Source: Methylorubrum extorquens (GTDB taxonomy: Bacteria > Pseudomonadota > Alphaproteobacteria > Rhizobiales > Beijerinckiaceae). From it: a stretch of 64,000 nt of DNA. The stretch is from positions 3,788,001-3,852,000 of the forward strand of contig NZ_JALJXF010000001.1 of NCBI RefSeq assembly GCF_024169925.1, written 5' to 3'. Position numbers and translations under genes: made by a program. The notes below the pieces were generated by a model, which saw only the letters and a list, made by a program, of their open reading frames with translations, did not search any database and was not told the DNA's origin. Of the stretch, positions 18,027 to 26,618 are shown piece after piece. Within the stretch, counting starts at the first letter, position 1. Each line of letters opens with the position of its first letter.

Positions 18027-18935
18027 TCACGAGAACAGCAGCGTCGAGAGCTGGCGGCGTCCCCGGATCGCGGCCGGATCCATCAGGCCCCAGGCCTCGA
18101 AGAACTGGAGCAGTTGCTTGCGCGCCGCGTCCTCGTTCCAGCTCCGGTCGGCGCGGGCGATGGCCACGAGCTGATCGACCGCCTCCTCGCGCTTGCCCGC
18201 CGCGTTGAGGCCGAGCGCGAGATCGAACCGGGCCTGGAAGTCGCTTCCGTCGGCCTCGATGCGCCTCTGCAGCGCGGCGAGGTCGCCCAGGCTTCCGGCT
18301 TGGTCGGCGAGTTCGAGGGCGGCGCGTACGCCCGCCAGCAGCGGGTCGTCGGACTTGTCCGCGGGCACCATGGCGAGAACCTGCTTGGCGTTCTCGGCCT
18401 CACCGAGTTCGAGCTGGGTCTTGGCGAGGCCGGCGATGGCCTTCAGGTTCTCCGGCTCCTCGCGCAGGACCGCGGCGTAGAGTTCGGAGGCGGCAGCGAG
18501 ATCGCCGGCGGAGGCGACCGCGGCGGCCTCCTCCAGCACCTGATCGATCTCGGAGGGGCCGGCGAGCCGATCGACGAAAGCGCGCACCTCGGATTCCGGC
18601 ACGGCGCCCATGAAGGCATCCACCGGACGGCCGCGGTCGATCGCGATCACGGCTGGGATCGATTGCAGGCCGAGCTGCTGGCCGATCTGCTGCCAGACGC
18701 CGGGATGCTCGTCGATGTTGAGCTTGGCGAGCTTCACCCGCCCGCCCGACGCCCGCACCACCTTCTCGAGGACCGGCGTGAGCTGCTTGCACGGGCCGCA
18801 CCAGGGCGCCCAGAAATCGACGATCACCGGCTGGTTCATCGACTCGGCGATGACATCCTGCCGGAACCCCGCCGTGGTGGTGTCCTTGATGAGGCCGTCG
18901 ACGGGGGCGCCGGCGGCGGCGTTGGCTTCGAGCAT
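18027..18935 (-). CDS. cnoX: thioredoxin-TPR chaperedoxin (CnoX/YbbN-like)
   Basis: A 302-residue cytosolic protein with an N-terminal thioredoxin fold (about 15-130) and C-terminal TPR-like helices (about 135-295). The redox motif is a full CGPC (Cys46, Cys49) in FWAPWCGPCKQLTPVLEK, unlike the SxxC of E. coli CnoX. AKLNIDEHPGVWQQIGQQLG and SIPAVIAIDRGRPVDAFMG complete the thioredoxin core. CnoX-type proteins hold unfolded clients under oxidative stress and pass them to GroEL. The start ATG 18935 has GAGGG upstream. It is the first gene of a likely three-gene unit with the LON-domain and Trm112-like genes. Confidence 0.9.
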   Translation of the reverse strand: MLEANAAAGAPVDGLIKDTTTAGFRQDVIAESMNQPVIVDFWAPWCGPCKQLTPVLEKVVRASGGRVKLAKLNIDEHPGVWQQIGQQLGLQSIPAVIAIDRGRPVDAFMGAVPESEVRAFVDRLAGPSEIDQVLEEAAAVASAGDLAAASELYAAVLREEPENLKAIAGLAKTQLELGEAENAKQVLAMVPADKSDDPLLAGVRAALELADQAGSLGDLAALQRRIEADGSDFQARFDLALGLNAAGKREEAVDQLVAIARADRSWNEDAARKQLLQFFEAWGLMDPAAIRGRRQLSTLLFS

Positions 18936-19168
18936 GGAGCCCTCGGAGATTCACAAAACGCACGTCGATGCGGGCAGCGCGGGTTCGTGCGGCGCATCTT
19001 CGCGTTACATGGGGCTTGGCGGCGCGGCTGACCAGACGTTTTCGCAATCACCAAAGCGCTCTTGCGCAGGACCGGGGCCGGTTCGGCGAACGAGCGCGTG
19101 ACATCACGAAGCCGACGTCTCGTGGCCGGTCAGCGCACAGCCGGCACGAGCATCAGGCCATAGCGGGC

Positions 19169-19693
19169 TCAAGGCTTCGGCGGATTGGCCGAACCGTCCT
19201 TCGGGAGATCCTTTGCCCCCTCCTTGCCCGGTTCGGCGCCGGCCTTGGTCTCGGTGACGAATACGCCCGCATAGGTCTTGCCCTGCGAGGTCGCCTCGCA
19301 GGCGATCCGGGTCTTGCCGGGCTCCGGCTTCGAGAACTTGCAGGCGCCGACCGCGGGGGCCGGGCTGCGGGCGATGCCCTCGCTGTTCCTCATGCCCGGC
19401 ACGACGAGGCTGATCGGCTGGAGCTGCTCAGTCTCCTCGGTCTGCTCGTGCTGAGTGCCCGCACCGCTGAAGCTGAGGGACTGTCCGTCCCAGGCGGCGA
19501 AATCGAAGGTGGTGCGCCCGCGCGCGACCGTGTTGACGAGCTGTTCCTTGCAGTTCTGGGTGATGTCGAGGCCGCCGATCACCAGCCGCTCGCACTGGCC
19601 GGTCATCTTCACCTCGGCCTGCTGAGCCGAGGCCGGGCCGGCGGCAACCAGACCCAGTAGGGCGAGAAGCGGGGCGCGCGAGCGGATCGTCAT
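19169..19693 (-). CDS. exported protein of unknown function
   Basis: A 174-residue protein with a clear signal peptide (SRAPLLALLGLVAAGPASAQQ, cleavage after ASA at about 24). The mature part has four cysteines (TGQCERLVIGG, TQNCKEQLV, GACKFSKPE, RIACEAT), likely two disulfides, and a hydrophilic, Lys/Pro-rich C-terminus. I recognise no domain. The start ATG 19693 is preceded by CAGGAGGAAC, a strong ribosome site. It stands alone between the chaperedoxin and a quinone-reductase gene. A periplasmic location is inferred from the signal. Confidence 0.8.
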   Translation of the reverse strand: MTIRSRAPLLALLGLVAAGPASAQQAEVKMTGQCERLVIGGLDITQNCKEQLVNTVARGRTTFDFAAWDGQSLSFSGAGTQHEQTEETEQLQPISLVVPGMRNSEGIARSPAPAVGACKFSKPEPGKTRIACEATSQGKTYAGVFVTETKAGAEPGKEGAKDLPKDGSANPPKP

Positions 19694-19765
19694 GGCGTGG
19701 TGTTCCTCCTGGTCGGCATTCGCTGCCGGTTGTCGCCGGGGATATTTCCTGCGGGGCGCCCCGGT

Positions 19766-20755
19766 TCAACCGCCGAAGCGCAGGGCGCGATCGTTGGGCG
19801 CAGTGAAATCGAGTTCGGGGCCGAGCGGCACGATCCCGGTCGGGTTGATACCGGGATGGCTGCCGTAATAGTGGCGCTTGATCTGATCGAGGTTCACCGT
19901 CTCCGCCACGCCCGGCAGGGCGTAGAGGTCGCGCAGGTAGTTCGAGAGGTTGGGGTAGTCGGCGATCCGGCGCCGGTTGCACTTGAAGTGCCCGACATAG
20001 ACCGCATCGAACCGCACCAGCGTGGTGAACAGGCGGATATCGGCCTCGGTGAGCACCGATCCGCAGAGGTAGCGCTGCCGGCCGAGCCGGTCTTCGAGCG
20101 CGTCGAGTTCCGCGAACAGGGCGGTGAAGGCGTCCTCGTAGGCGTCCTGCTTGGTGGCGAAGCCCGCCTTGTAGACGCCGTTGTTGACCCGGTCGTAGAC
20201 GCGCTCGTTGATTGCATCGATTTCAGGCCGAAGGGCCTCCGGGTAGAGGTCCGGCCCGCCTGCGCCGAAGGCGCCGTTCAGCATGCGGATGATCTCGGCC
20301 GATTCGTTCGAGACTATGGTCTCGCGCTCCTTGTCCCACAGCACCGGCACGGTGACGCGGCCGGAATAGTCGGATTTCGCCCGCACGTAGATCTCGTAGA
20401 GCCGCTTGGCCCCGAACAGCGGATCGGCGGTCGAGCCCGGCACCCCGCCCTCCTCCTCGGCCCGGAAGACCCAGCCCTCCTCGCGCATGTACGGCGAGAC
20501 CACGGAGACGGTGATGGCCTTCAGCCCCTTCAGTCGGCGGACGATCAGCGTGCGGTGAGCCCAGGGGCAGGCGAGCGCGACGATGAGATGGTAGCGCTCC
20601 GCCTCGCCGACGAACCCGCCCTCCCCCGAAGGACCGGGGGTGCCGTCGGGCGTCACCCAGTTGCGGAAGGCGGCGGCCGAGCGCTCGAAGCGCCCGCCGG
20701 ACTTGGCGGTGTCGTAGCCCTTGTCGTGCCACGTCCCCTCGACCAGCAATCCCAT
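19766..20755 (-). CDS. glutathionyl-hydroquinone reductase (Xi-class GST)
   Basis: A 329-residue Xi-class glutathione transferase, larger than ordinary GSTs, that removes glutathione from glutathionyl-hydroquinones (YqjG/EcmB/PcpF type). The catalytic cysteine is in VALACPWAHRTLIVRRLKG (Cys63). Other family marks are GRFERSAAAFRNWVTPDG near the N-terminus, TVPVLWDKERETIVSNESAEI (glutathione-binding SNES), NNGVYKAGFA and LCGSVLTEADIRLFTTLVRFD. The start ATG 20755 has GGAAGGA upstream. It probably protects against quinone stress. Divergently placed Old Yellow Enzyme 170 bases away is also a redox enzyme acting on electrophiles. Confidence 0.93.
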   Translation of the reverse strand: MGLLVEGTWHDKGYDTAKSGGRFERSAAAFRNWVTPDGTPGPSGEGGFVGEAERYHLIVALACPWAHRTLIVRRLKGLKAITVSVVSPYMREEGWVFRAEEEGGVPGSTADPLFGAKRLYEIYVRAKSDYSGRVTVPVLWDKERETIVSNESAEIIRMLNGAFGAGGPDLYPEALRPEIDAINERVYDRVNNGVYKAGFATKQDAYEDAFTALFAELDALEDRLGRQRYLCGSVLTEADIRLFTTLVRFDAVYVGHFKCNRRRIADYPNLSNYLRDLYALPGVAETVNLDQIKRHYYGSHPGINPTGIVPLGPELDFTAPNDRALRFGG

Positions 20756-20924
20756 CCCGAACGGTCCTTCCGTTTTTCGCACAGAATGAGATGGAGGAAC
20801 TCGCCGCCGGGGGAAGCCCGCGGCGAGGATCTCGTGTGCCCCTTGCGCGGTTCCGGGCTGGCGGCCGTGGGCAGCTTATCCCAGATAGGCCGCCAATCGC
20901 CGCCACCGCGACCGGAGCCTGCCG

Positions 20925-22043
20925 ATGTCCGCCCGCCTGTTCGAGCCCCTGCGCCTGGACGACTTGGAACTCGAGAACCGCATCATCATCGCGCCGATGT
21001 GCCAGTACTCGGCGCTGGCCGGCGCGGCGACGGATTGGCACCTGTTGCATCTCGGCCAGCTCGCGCAGTCGGGCGCCGGGCTCCTCACCCTGGAGGCGAC
21101 GGCGGTCTCGCCCGAGGCGCGGATCTCGCCGGGTGATCTCGGCCTCTACGACGACGCCACCGAGCGGGCGCTCGCCCGCGTGCTCGACGCGGTGCGCGGC
21201 TACGCTCCCATTCCGGTGGCGATCCAGATCAACCATGCCGGCCGCAAGGCGTCGAGCCGCGCGCCCTGGGAGGGCGGCGCCCAGATCGCCCCGGACGCCC
21301 CCGACGGCTGGCGGACCGAGGCGCCCTCGGCGGTGCCCCACGCGGAAGGCGAGGTGCCGCCGCACGCCCTCGACGCGGACGGGTTGAAGCGGGTGCGCGA
21401 CGGTTTCGTCGCGACGGCCAAGCGCGCCCTGCGCCTCGGCATCGACGCCGTCGAGCTGCACGGCGCCCACGGCTACCTGCTGCACCAGTTCCTCTCGCCG
21501 CTCTCCAACTGCCGGGACGACCAGTACGGCGGCAGCCTGGAGAACCGGATGCGGTTTCCGCTCGAATGCTTCGAGGCTGTGCGCGAAGTCGTGCCCGCGG
21601 GCAAGCCGGTCTGGATGCGCGTCTCGGCGACCGATTGGGTCGAGGAGGGCTGGACCCTCGACGAGACGGTGGAACTCGCCCGGGCCCTCAAGCGCCGGGG
21701 TGCGGCCGCCATCCACGTCTCCACCGGCGGCCTCTCGACGGCCCAGAAGATCCCCGTGGGGCCGGGCTATCAGGTGCCCTTCGCCGAGCGGATCAAGGCG
21801 GAGACCGGGCTCACCACCATCGCCGTCGGCCTCATCACCGAGCCGCGCCAAGCGGAAGCCATCCTGGCGGAGGGCAAGGCCGATGTGGTCTCGCTCGCCC
21901 GCGCCATGCTCTACGATCCCCGCTGGCCCTGGCACGCTGCGGCCGAACTCGGCGCGCAGGTACGGGCACCGAAGCAGTACTGGCGCAGCCAGCCGCACCA
22001 GTTCAAGGATCTGTTCAAGAGCACGGCCTTCGGGCAGCGATAG
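20925..22043 (+). CDS. NADPH-dependent Old Yellow Enzyme (YqjM/NamA type ene-reductase)
   Basis: A 372-residue FMN enzyme that reduces activated C=C bonds. The 'thermophilic-like' class is shown by Cys26 in IIAPMCQYSA and by the pair His179/His182 in VELHGAHGYLLHQFLSP. QINHAGRKA, SPLSNCRDDQYGGSLENR and the FMN phosphate loop (DVVSLARAMLYDPRWPWHAA) fit the family, as does a terminal Arg-rich RSQPHQF. The start ATG 20925 has GGAG upstream. It is divergent from the glutathionyl-hydroquinone reductase, and the pair may share regulation by electrophile stress, which is inference. Confidence 0.93.
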   Translation: MSARLFEPLRLDDLELENRIIIAPMCQYSALAGAATDWHLLHLGQLAQSGAGLLTLEATAVSPEARISPGDLGLYDDATERALARVLDAVRGYAPIPVAIQINHAGRKASSRAPWEGGAQIAPDAPDGWRTEAPSAVPHAEGEVPPHALDADGLKRVRDGFVATAKRALRLGIDAVELHGAHGYLLHQFLSPLSNCRDDQYGGSLENRMRFPLECFEAVREVVPAGKPVWMRVSATDWVEEGWTLDETVELARALKRRGAAAIHVSTGGLSTAQKIPVGPGYQVPFAERIKAETGLTTIAVGLITEPRQAEAILAEGKADVVSLARAMLYDPRWPWHAAAELGAQVRAPKQYWRSQPHQFKDLFKSTAFGQR

Positions 22044-22077
22044 CGCCTCCCGCCCGCAACTGACTCCCACTCTCGAA

Positions 22078-22187
22078 CCTCATCCTGAGGTGCGCAGCGC
22101 AAGCGCAGCCTCGAAGGATCCTCCAGACCCCGCGAGATCCCTGGAGGATCCTTCGAGGCCCGCTGGCGCGGGCACCTCAGGATGAGG
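22078..22187. repeat. 110-base interrupted palindrome (family copy 1)
   Basis: Outer arms CCTCATCCTGAGGTGC (22078-22093) and its exact complement (22172-22187) surround inner arms built on CCTCGAAGGATCCTCCAG and its complement. The outer arms are themselves near-palindromic (CCTCATCCTGAGG). The element lies between the convergent Old Yellow Enzyme and glycosidase genes. A diverged copy is at about 33117-33229. It looks like a REP/MITE-like element; it may fold into a long cruciform but has no T run. Confidence 0.85.
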
Positions 22188-22223
22188 GCGTGATTGGGAA
22201 GGCGTGGTGCTCCGACTGCCCGT

Positions 22224-23003
22224 CTACTTTCCCACCGCCCCCACCAGCGGCCCGAGCGGCCGGCTCAGGTCGGAGCGGCCGAGGCCGGGCGCGTAGAGGC
22301 TCGATACGCTGCCGTCGAGGAACAGGGCGTTGCGGCAACCGAAGCTGTCCTTGAACAGGCGGGCGAAGGCGCCGAAGGTCACTGGGCGCTCCGAGATCGC
22401 GAACACCGCGACGTGCCCGCCATCGCGCACGCCGACGCCGTTGCGGATCTTCTGGCTCGGGCCGTCCGCCGAGATCTTGGGGTGGATCTTGCCGTCGATC
22501 ACCAGCATCGGCCCCGATTGCGTGGCAAAATCCGGTGCCGGCTTGGCGCGCAGGTAGCGTCCGGTGTCGAGCACGCCGGCGCGGTCGCCCTTCACGAAGA
22601 AGACGCCGTTCGGCTTGAGGTGGAAGTTGCCCGGCCCGTTGGCGATGGAGGCGCCCTTCAGCTCGCGCCCGTCCTCGACATAGAGCCCGACCGGGGCCTG
22701 CCCCTTGTCGTACATTCCGGCATTCATCGCGAAGCTGAGGCGCGGGCCCTGCCGGTCGGCGAGGCTCGACAGCGAGCCGTAGGGCAAGCCGTCCGTTCCG
22801 AGCCAGAACAGCCGCACGCGCTCGCGCCGCAGATCGACGGTGCAGACCGTGTAGGGCTGCCCCTCGAACTCGACCGCTTGGCACGGCCCCTTGGCGACGG
22901 GCGCCGCCTGCGCCTGGACGGGCGCGGGGGCGAGCGGCCCGACAACGAAGCCGGCGACCAGGGCAGCAGCGAGAGCGGGAACGGCGAGGCAGCGGCGCAT
23001 CAC
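22224..23003 (-). CDS. exported phosphodiester glycosidase family protein
   Basis: A 259-residue exported protein (signal to about residue 32, ending VQAQA) of the NAGPA/phosphodiester glycosidase family (PF09992). Supporting motifs are FAMNAGMYDKGQAPVGLYVEDG, NFHLKPNGVFFVKGD, QSGPMLVIDGKIHP, RNGVGVRDGGHVAVFAIS and the C-terminal CRNALFLDGSVSSLYAPG. In animals this fold uncovers mannose 6-phosphate; in bacteria it likely cleaves sugar-phosphodiester bonds in the periplasm, with substrates unknown. Two ATGs (23003, 23000) are equivalent starts. It ends close to the palindromic repeat. Confidence 0.88.
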   Translation of the reverse strand: MMRRCLAVPALAAALVAGFVVGPLAPAPVQAQAAPVAKGPCQAVEFEGQPYTVCTVDLRRERVRLFWLGTDGLPYGSLSSLADRQGPRLSFAMNAGMYDKGQAPVGLYVEDGRELKGASIANGPGNFHLKPNGVFFVKGDRAGVLDTGRYLRAKPAPDFATQSGPMLVIDGKIHPKISADGPSQKIRNGVGVRDGGHVAVFAISERPVTFGAFARLFKDSFGCRNALFLDGSVSSLYAPGLGRSDLSRPLGPLVGAVGK

Positions 23004-23227
23004 GGGCGAGCGGTTCCTGAAGGGGCGGCCCCTGCGGGGCAGGCATGGCCGTATCCGCCCTCCTCGCGCGAAAGCATGGCAGCATTCAAGCGGCCTGCCC
23101 GACGCGCCGTTTGGTGCATCGCGTGATCACAAGATGTTTGGGACCAGAGGTCGCAGGGACCGTTTTTTCCCGTCACACGTTCAAAACCAGCAGGGGAGCA
23201 ATTTCTCTCTCGGGTGGAGACGATCTG

Positions 23228-23770
23228 ATGAAACGGGTTGTTCTGGCATCGGCGCTGATGGCGAGCGCGCTGATGATGATCCCGGCCACCGCCGATGCCC
23301 GTCCGGGCTTCGGTGGCTTCCGTGGCGGCGGGTTCGGTGGCGGTGGTTTCCGTGGTGGTGGATTTGGCGGTCCGCGCTTCGGCGGCGGGTTCGGTGGGTT
23401 CCGAGGCGGCGGCTTCGGCGGCCCGCGTTTCGGCGGCGGATTTGCCGGCCGGGGCGGTTTCTATCGCGGGGCCGGCTTCGGCGGCTGGCGCGGCGGATAT
23501 GGCGGTTGGCGGGGCGGCGGCTGGGGTTACCGGCGCGGCATCGGTCTCGGCGGCGTCGGCCTCGGACTGGGTCTCGGCCTCGCCGCGGGCGGCCTCTACG
23601 GCGGTTATGGTGGCTGGGGCGGTGGCTATGGCGGCTGGGGTGGTCCCTACGGCTACTCGAACGTCGGCTACGATCCGTACTTCGGCGGCGGTGGCGGTTG
23701 CTACACCGTCCCGCGCCTGACCTGGACGCCCTACGGCTACCGCCGCGTTCTCGTCGAACGCTGCTACTGA
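23228..23770 (+). CDS. exported glycine-rich repeat protein
   Basis: A 180-residue protein with a signal peptide (KRVVLASALMASALMMIPATADA) followed by a low-complexity domain built from GGG-F-R/P repeats (GGFRGGGFGG and GGPRFGGGF units, about 25-75), then GGW/GGY repeats with RRG, and a short non-repeat C-terminus CYTVPRLTWTPYGYRRVLVE containing two cysteines (CYTV ... ERCY). The start ATG 23228 is preceded by GGAG. Such Gly-rich secreted proteins are common in Methylobacterium and relatives; the function is unknown (cell-surface or matrix role guessed). A strong terminator follows. Confidence 0.88.
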   Translation: MKRVVLASALMASALMMIPATADARPGFGGFRGGGFGGGGFRGGGFGGPRFGGGFGGFRGGGFGGPRFGGGFAGRGGFYRGAGFGGWRGGYGGWRGGGWGYRRGIGLGGVGLGLGLGLAAGGLYGGYGGWGGGYGGWGGPYGYSNVGYDPYFGGGGGCYTVPRLTWTPYGYRRVLVERCY

Positions 23771-23787
23771 TCGAACCGAAGTTGATG

Positions 23788-23813
23788 AAGGGGCCGCTCG
23801 CGGCCCCTTTTTC
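23788..23813 (+). terminator. intrinsic terminator of the glycine-rich protein gene
   Basis: A 9-bp perfect stem, AAGGGGCCG and CGGCCCCTT, with a CTCG loop and a T run to 23812. It starts 18 bases after the stop codon and lies just before the convergent DUF4174 gene. Confidence 0.92.
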
Positions 23814-23822
23814 TTGCGCGGG

Positions 23823-24230
23823 TCAGCGCCGCTTCGCCTCGTCCTGCCGCATCGGCATGGCGTCGATGGTGGAAAACAGGCGCTGCGGCGGAATCGGCTC
23901 TGCCGAGGTGAGCTTGGCCCCGCCGTCCTTGCCGACGAGCACCGCCCGGAAAGCATCGTCCGAAAGACCGAGATGCCGACGCAGGGCGGAGGCCTCCGCC
24001 CCCTTCCCCACCGCCTCGATCGTGACGAGATCACGCTCGGACGCACCCGTCCGCGCCGATGCCAGCGCCTGCCGCTGCGCCTTCAGCCGCGCGTCATCGG
24101 CATCCGGCGCGGCCAGCACCAGCACCCGCGATGTCCCGCGATAGCCCGACAGCGGATCAGCCCCCGCCGCTCCGGCGGTGCCGCACACCGCCAGCATCGC
24201 CGCCGTCACAGCTGCCGTCTTCCACGCCAT
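23823..24230 (-). CDS. exported DUF4174 family protein
   Basis: A 135-residue exported protein (signal AWKTAAVTAAMLAVCGTAGA) matching the DUF4174 pattern: SRVLVLAAPDADDARLKAQRQALA, then RDLVTIEAVGKG, FRAVLVGKDGGAKLTSAEPI and FSTIDAMPMRQDEAKRR. The fold is thought to be thioredoxin-like without cysteines. Function unknown; the domain is often found in periplasmic proteins. The start ATG 24230 has GGAGG upstream; longer in-frame sequence is the antisense shadow of the next gene. It is divergent from the medium-chain reductase gene. Confidence 0.85.
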   Translation of the reverse strand: MAWKTAAVTAAMLAVCGTAGAAGADPLSGYRGTSRVLVLAAPDADDARLKAQRQALASARTGASERDLVTIEAVGKGAEASALRRHLGLSDDAFRAVLVGKDGGAKLTSAEPIPPQRLFSTIDAMPMRQDEAKRR

Positions 24231-24338
24231 CGCGAACCTCCGCTGTTGTGCCGCCATGCATTGCAAGAACATGCATTGCCGGAACCAGCGCGCGACCCAT
24301 CTGCCCGGTTCCACCCCGAACGAACCCCGGAGGGCTCC

Positions 24339-25355
24339 ATGGCAGTCGTCAACCGTCGGATCGTGCTGGCTGCGCGCCCGCACGGCGAGCCGAAGCCCGA
24401 ACATTTCCGCCTGGAAGAGGGGCGAACCCCGACGCCTCAACAGGGCGAGGTGCTGCTGCGGACCCGCTGGCTCTCCCTCGACCCCTACATGCGCGGGCGG
24501 ATGAGCGCGGCGAAATCCTATGCCAAGCCCGTCGAAATCGGCGAGACCATGGTCGGTCAGACGGTGAGCGAGGTGGTCGCCTCGGAGAATCCGGCATTCA
24601 CCGAGGGCGATCTCGTGCTGGCCAATTCCGGCTGGCAGGAATTCGCCGTCTCGGACGGCCAGAATCTGCAGCGCATCGACCCCGCCGACGGGCCGCCGAG
24701 CCAGTTCCTCGGCATCCTCGGCATGCCCGGCATGACCGCCTATACCGGGCTTCTGGAGATCGGCCGGCCACAGCCGAAGGAAACCGTGGTGGTGGCCGCC
24801 GCCGCGGGGCCGGTCGGTTCCCTCGTCGGCCAGATCGCCCGCATCAAGGGCGCGCGGGCCGTTGGCATCGCAGGGGGCGCGGAGAAATGCGCCTACCTGA
24901 CCGAGACGCTCGGCTTCGACGCGGCGGTCGACCACCGCGCCGCCGATTTCCCCGATGCGCTGGCCCGCGCCTGCCCCGACGGGATCGACGTGTATTTCGA
25001 GAATGTCGGCGGAGCGGTGTTCGACGCGGTGCTGCCGCTCCTCAACGATTTCGCGCGGGTGCCGGTCTGCGGCCTCGTCGCGAGCTACAACTTGAGCGAA
25101 CTCCCCGCCGGGCCCGACCGCTCGCCGGTGCTGATGCGTGCCATCCTCACCAAGCGGCTGACGCTGCGCGGCTTCATCGTCTGGGATTTTGCCGCGATGC
25201 ACGGCGATTTCGTGCGCGACGTCGGCGGCTGGCTGCGCGCCGGACGGGTCCAGGCGCGCGAGGACGTGGTCGAGGGCCTGGAGAGCGCACCGGCCGCTTT
25301 CGCCGGAATGCTGCGGGGCGCCAATTTCGGCAAGCTCGTCGTGAAGGTCGCCTGA
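24339..25355 (+). CDS. NADP-dependent medium-chain oxidoreductase (CurA/prostaglandin-reductase type)
   Basis: A 338-residue zinc-free medium-chain dehydrogenase/reductase. The N-terminal GroES-like domain includes NRRIVLAARPHGEPKPEHFR and LSLDPYMRGRM; the NADP-binding Rossmann core shows VVVAAAAGPVGSLVGQIARIKGARAVGIAGG followed by KCAYL. VDVYFENVGGAVFDAVLPLL, as IDVYFENVGG here, and LRGFIVWDF fit leukotriene B4 12-hydroxydehydrogenase/CurA relatives, which reduce the double bond of alpha,beta-unsaturated ketones and aldehydes. The start ATG 24339 has CGGAGGG upstream. The physiological substrate is unknown. Confidence 0.92.
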   Translation: MAVVNRRIVLAARPHGEPKPEHFRLEEGRTPTPQQGEVLLRTRWLSLDPYMRGRMSAAKSYAKPVEIGETMVGQTVSEVVASENPAFTEGDLVLANSGWQEFAVSDGQNLQRIDPADGPPSQFLGILGMPGMTAYTGLLEIGRPQPKETVVVAAAAGPVGSLVGQIARIKGARAVGIAGGAEKCAYLTETLGFDAAVDHRAADFPDALARACPDGIDVYFENVGGAVFDAVLPLLNDFARVPVCGLVASYNLSELPAGPDRSPVLMRAILTKRLTLRGFIVWDFAAMHGDFVRDVGGWLRAGRVQAREDVVEGLESAPAAFAGMLRGANFGKLVVKVA

Positions 25356-25401
25356 CTGGGACCGCGCGTCGACGAGCGTGATGCGGCTTGTCGAGCAACG
25401 A

Positions 25402-25416
25402 GAACGGAGATAGAAC
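25402..25416 (+). promoter_or_regulatory. candidate LexA (SOS) box upstream of ssb
   Basis: The sequence GAAC-GGAGATA-GAAC is an exact match to the alphaproteobacterial LexA recognition pattern (GTTC-N7-GTTC read on the other strand). It lies 146 bases before the ssb start, in the intergenic region and downstream of the reductase gene. SOS control of ssb is known in several alphaproteobacteria; that this site works is inference. Confidence 0.6.
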
Positions 25417-25561
25417 ATTCGCGGCGGCTACGACACGCGGTGGTTAGCGGGCACAACGGTCGCGGATGGCTTGCCCGGACGGGGCGGCACCCTCAAGAGT
25501 CGCGGCCATCGCGGGCGTGGCGTACAATGCCCTGTGAGATCGGACCGGATGGAGAGATGAG

Positions 25562-26140
<579 letters not shown>

Positions 26141-26142
26141 AA

Positions 26143-26186
26143 CATCGTCCCGGAAGGCAGTGGCCGGCTTTCGGGAAAAGACGATG
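26143..26186. repeat. dispersed CATCGTC/GACGATG element, copy 1
   Basis: CATCGTCCCGGA begins the element, GTGGCCGGCTT follows in the middle, and GACGATG closes it, so the ends are inverted repeats. It starts two bases after the ssb stop. Similar sequences occur at 31154, 48092 and 57031. Confidence 0.8.
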
Positions 26187-26202
26187 CAAAACAAAAGCCG
26201 AG

Positions 26203-26237
26203 AGCATCGTCCCGGATCCGATATCCGGGACGATGCT
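26203..26237. repeat. 35-base perfect palindrome related to the dispersed element
   Basis: Arms AGCATCGTCCCGGAT (26203-26217) and ATCCGGGACGATGCT (26223-26237) are exactly complementary with a 5-base loop CCGAT. The arm includes the CATCGTCCCGGA end of the element at 26143. It has no T run, so it is not a classic terminator, though it could fold strongly in RNA downstream of ssb. Confidence 0.85.
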
Positions 26238-26618
26238 CCAGGATTTCAATCGAGAAACGGCCTTGGGAAGGGTCGGCGCGAACAGCGCGGGCCCTTTTGT
26301 CGTATCGGATGGTGAAGTGTCTGCCGGTGGCAGGATGTTTTGACGAATCGTGAATGCGGGCACGGATCGCCGTGACAGCCTGCACGAACGCGAAACGCGT
26401 TTACGTCGCACCGAGCCTGCCCGGAATGTCGGCATCACGGGCGAACGCGGGGCGGAACAGAGGCTTCATCGCAGCCACGTGCCGATGTTCAGCATCGGCG
26501 AAATGACAGTTGCAGCGGGCCACATGACGTCCCGCAGCGGCCGCTCCCGGTGGCGGTGGCGAAATCCTGCGCCATAATCATTTCGCGCCGCAACGGCGAA
26601 AGGAGCAGCCAGGGATCC

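Larger units (their letters stand above)
26141..26618. other. 478-base intergenic region between ssb and the XRE-cupin gene
   Basis: The left part holds the dispersed element and the 35-base palindrome. The rest (26240-26600) contains no frame that looks coding on either strand and should carry the promoter of the regulator gene. The regulator's ribosome site GGAGCAGCCAGGG ends the region. Confidence 0.5.

Noticed and set aside
20223..22070. 615-codon leftward frame across the glutathionyl-hydroquinone reductase and Old Yellow Enzyme
   Set aside because: It is a shadow of two well-supported genes in other frames; no motif or ribosome site of its own.
23310..23470. Regularly spaced GGC/GGT-rich repeats that could look like an array
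   Set aside because: They are in-frame codons of a glycine-rich secreted protein, not a CRISPR array; no conserved repeat-spacer pattern.
26337..26385. Coding frame between ssb and the XRE-cupin gene
   Set aside because: Short, basic, no ribosome site, overlaps repeat-bearing sequence.
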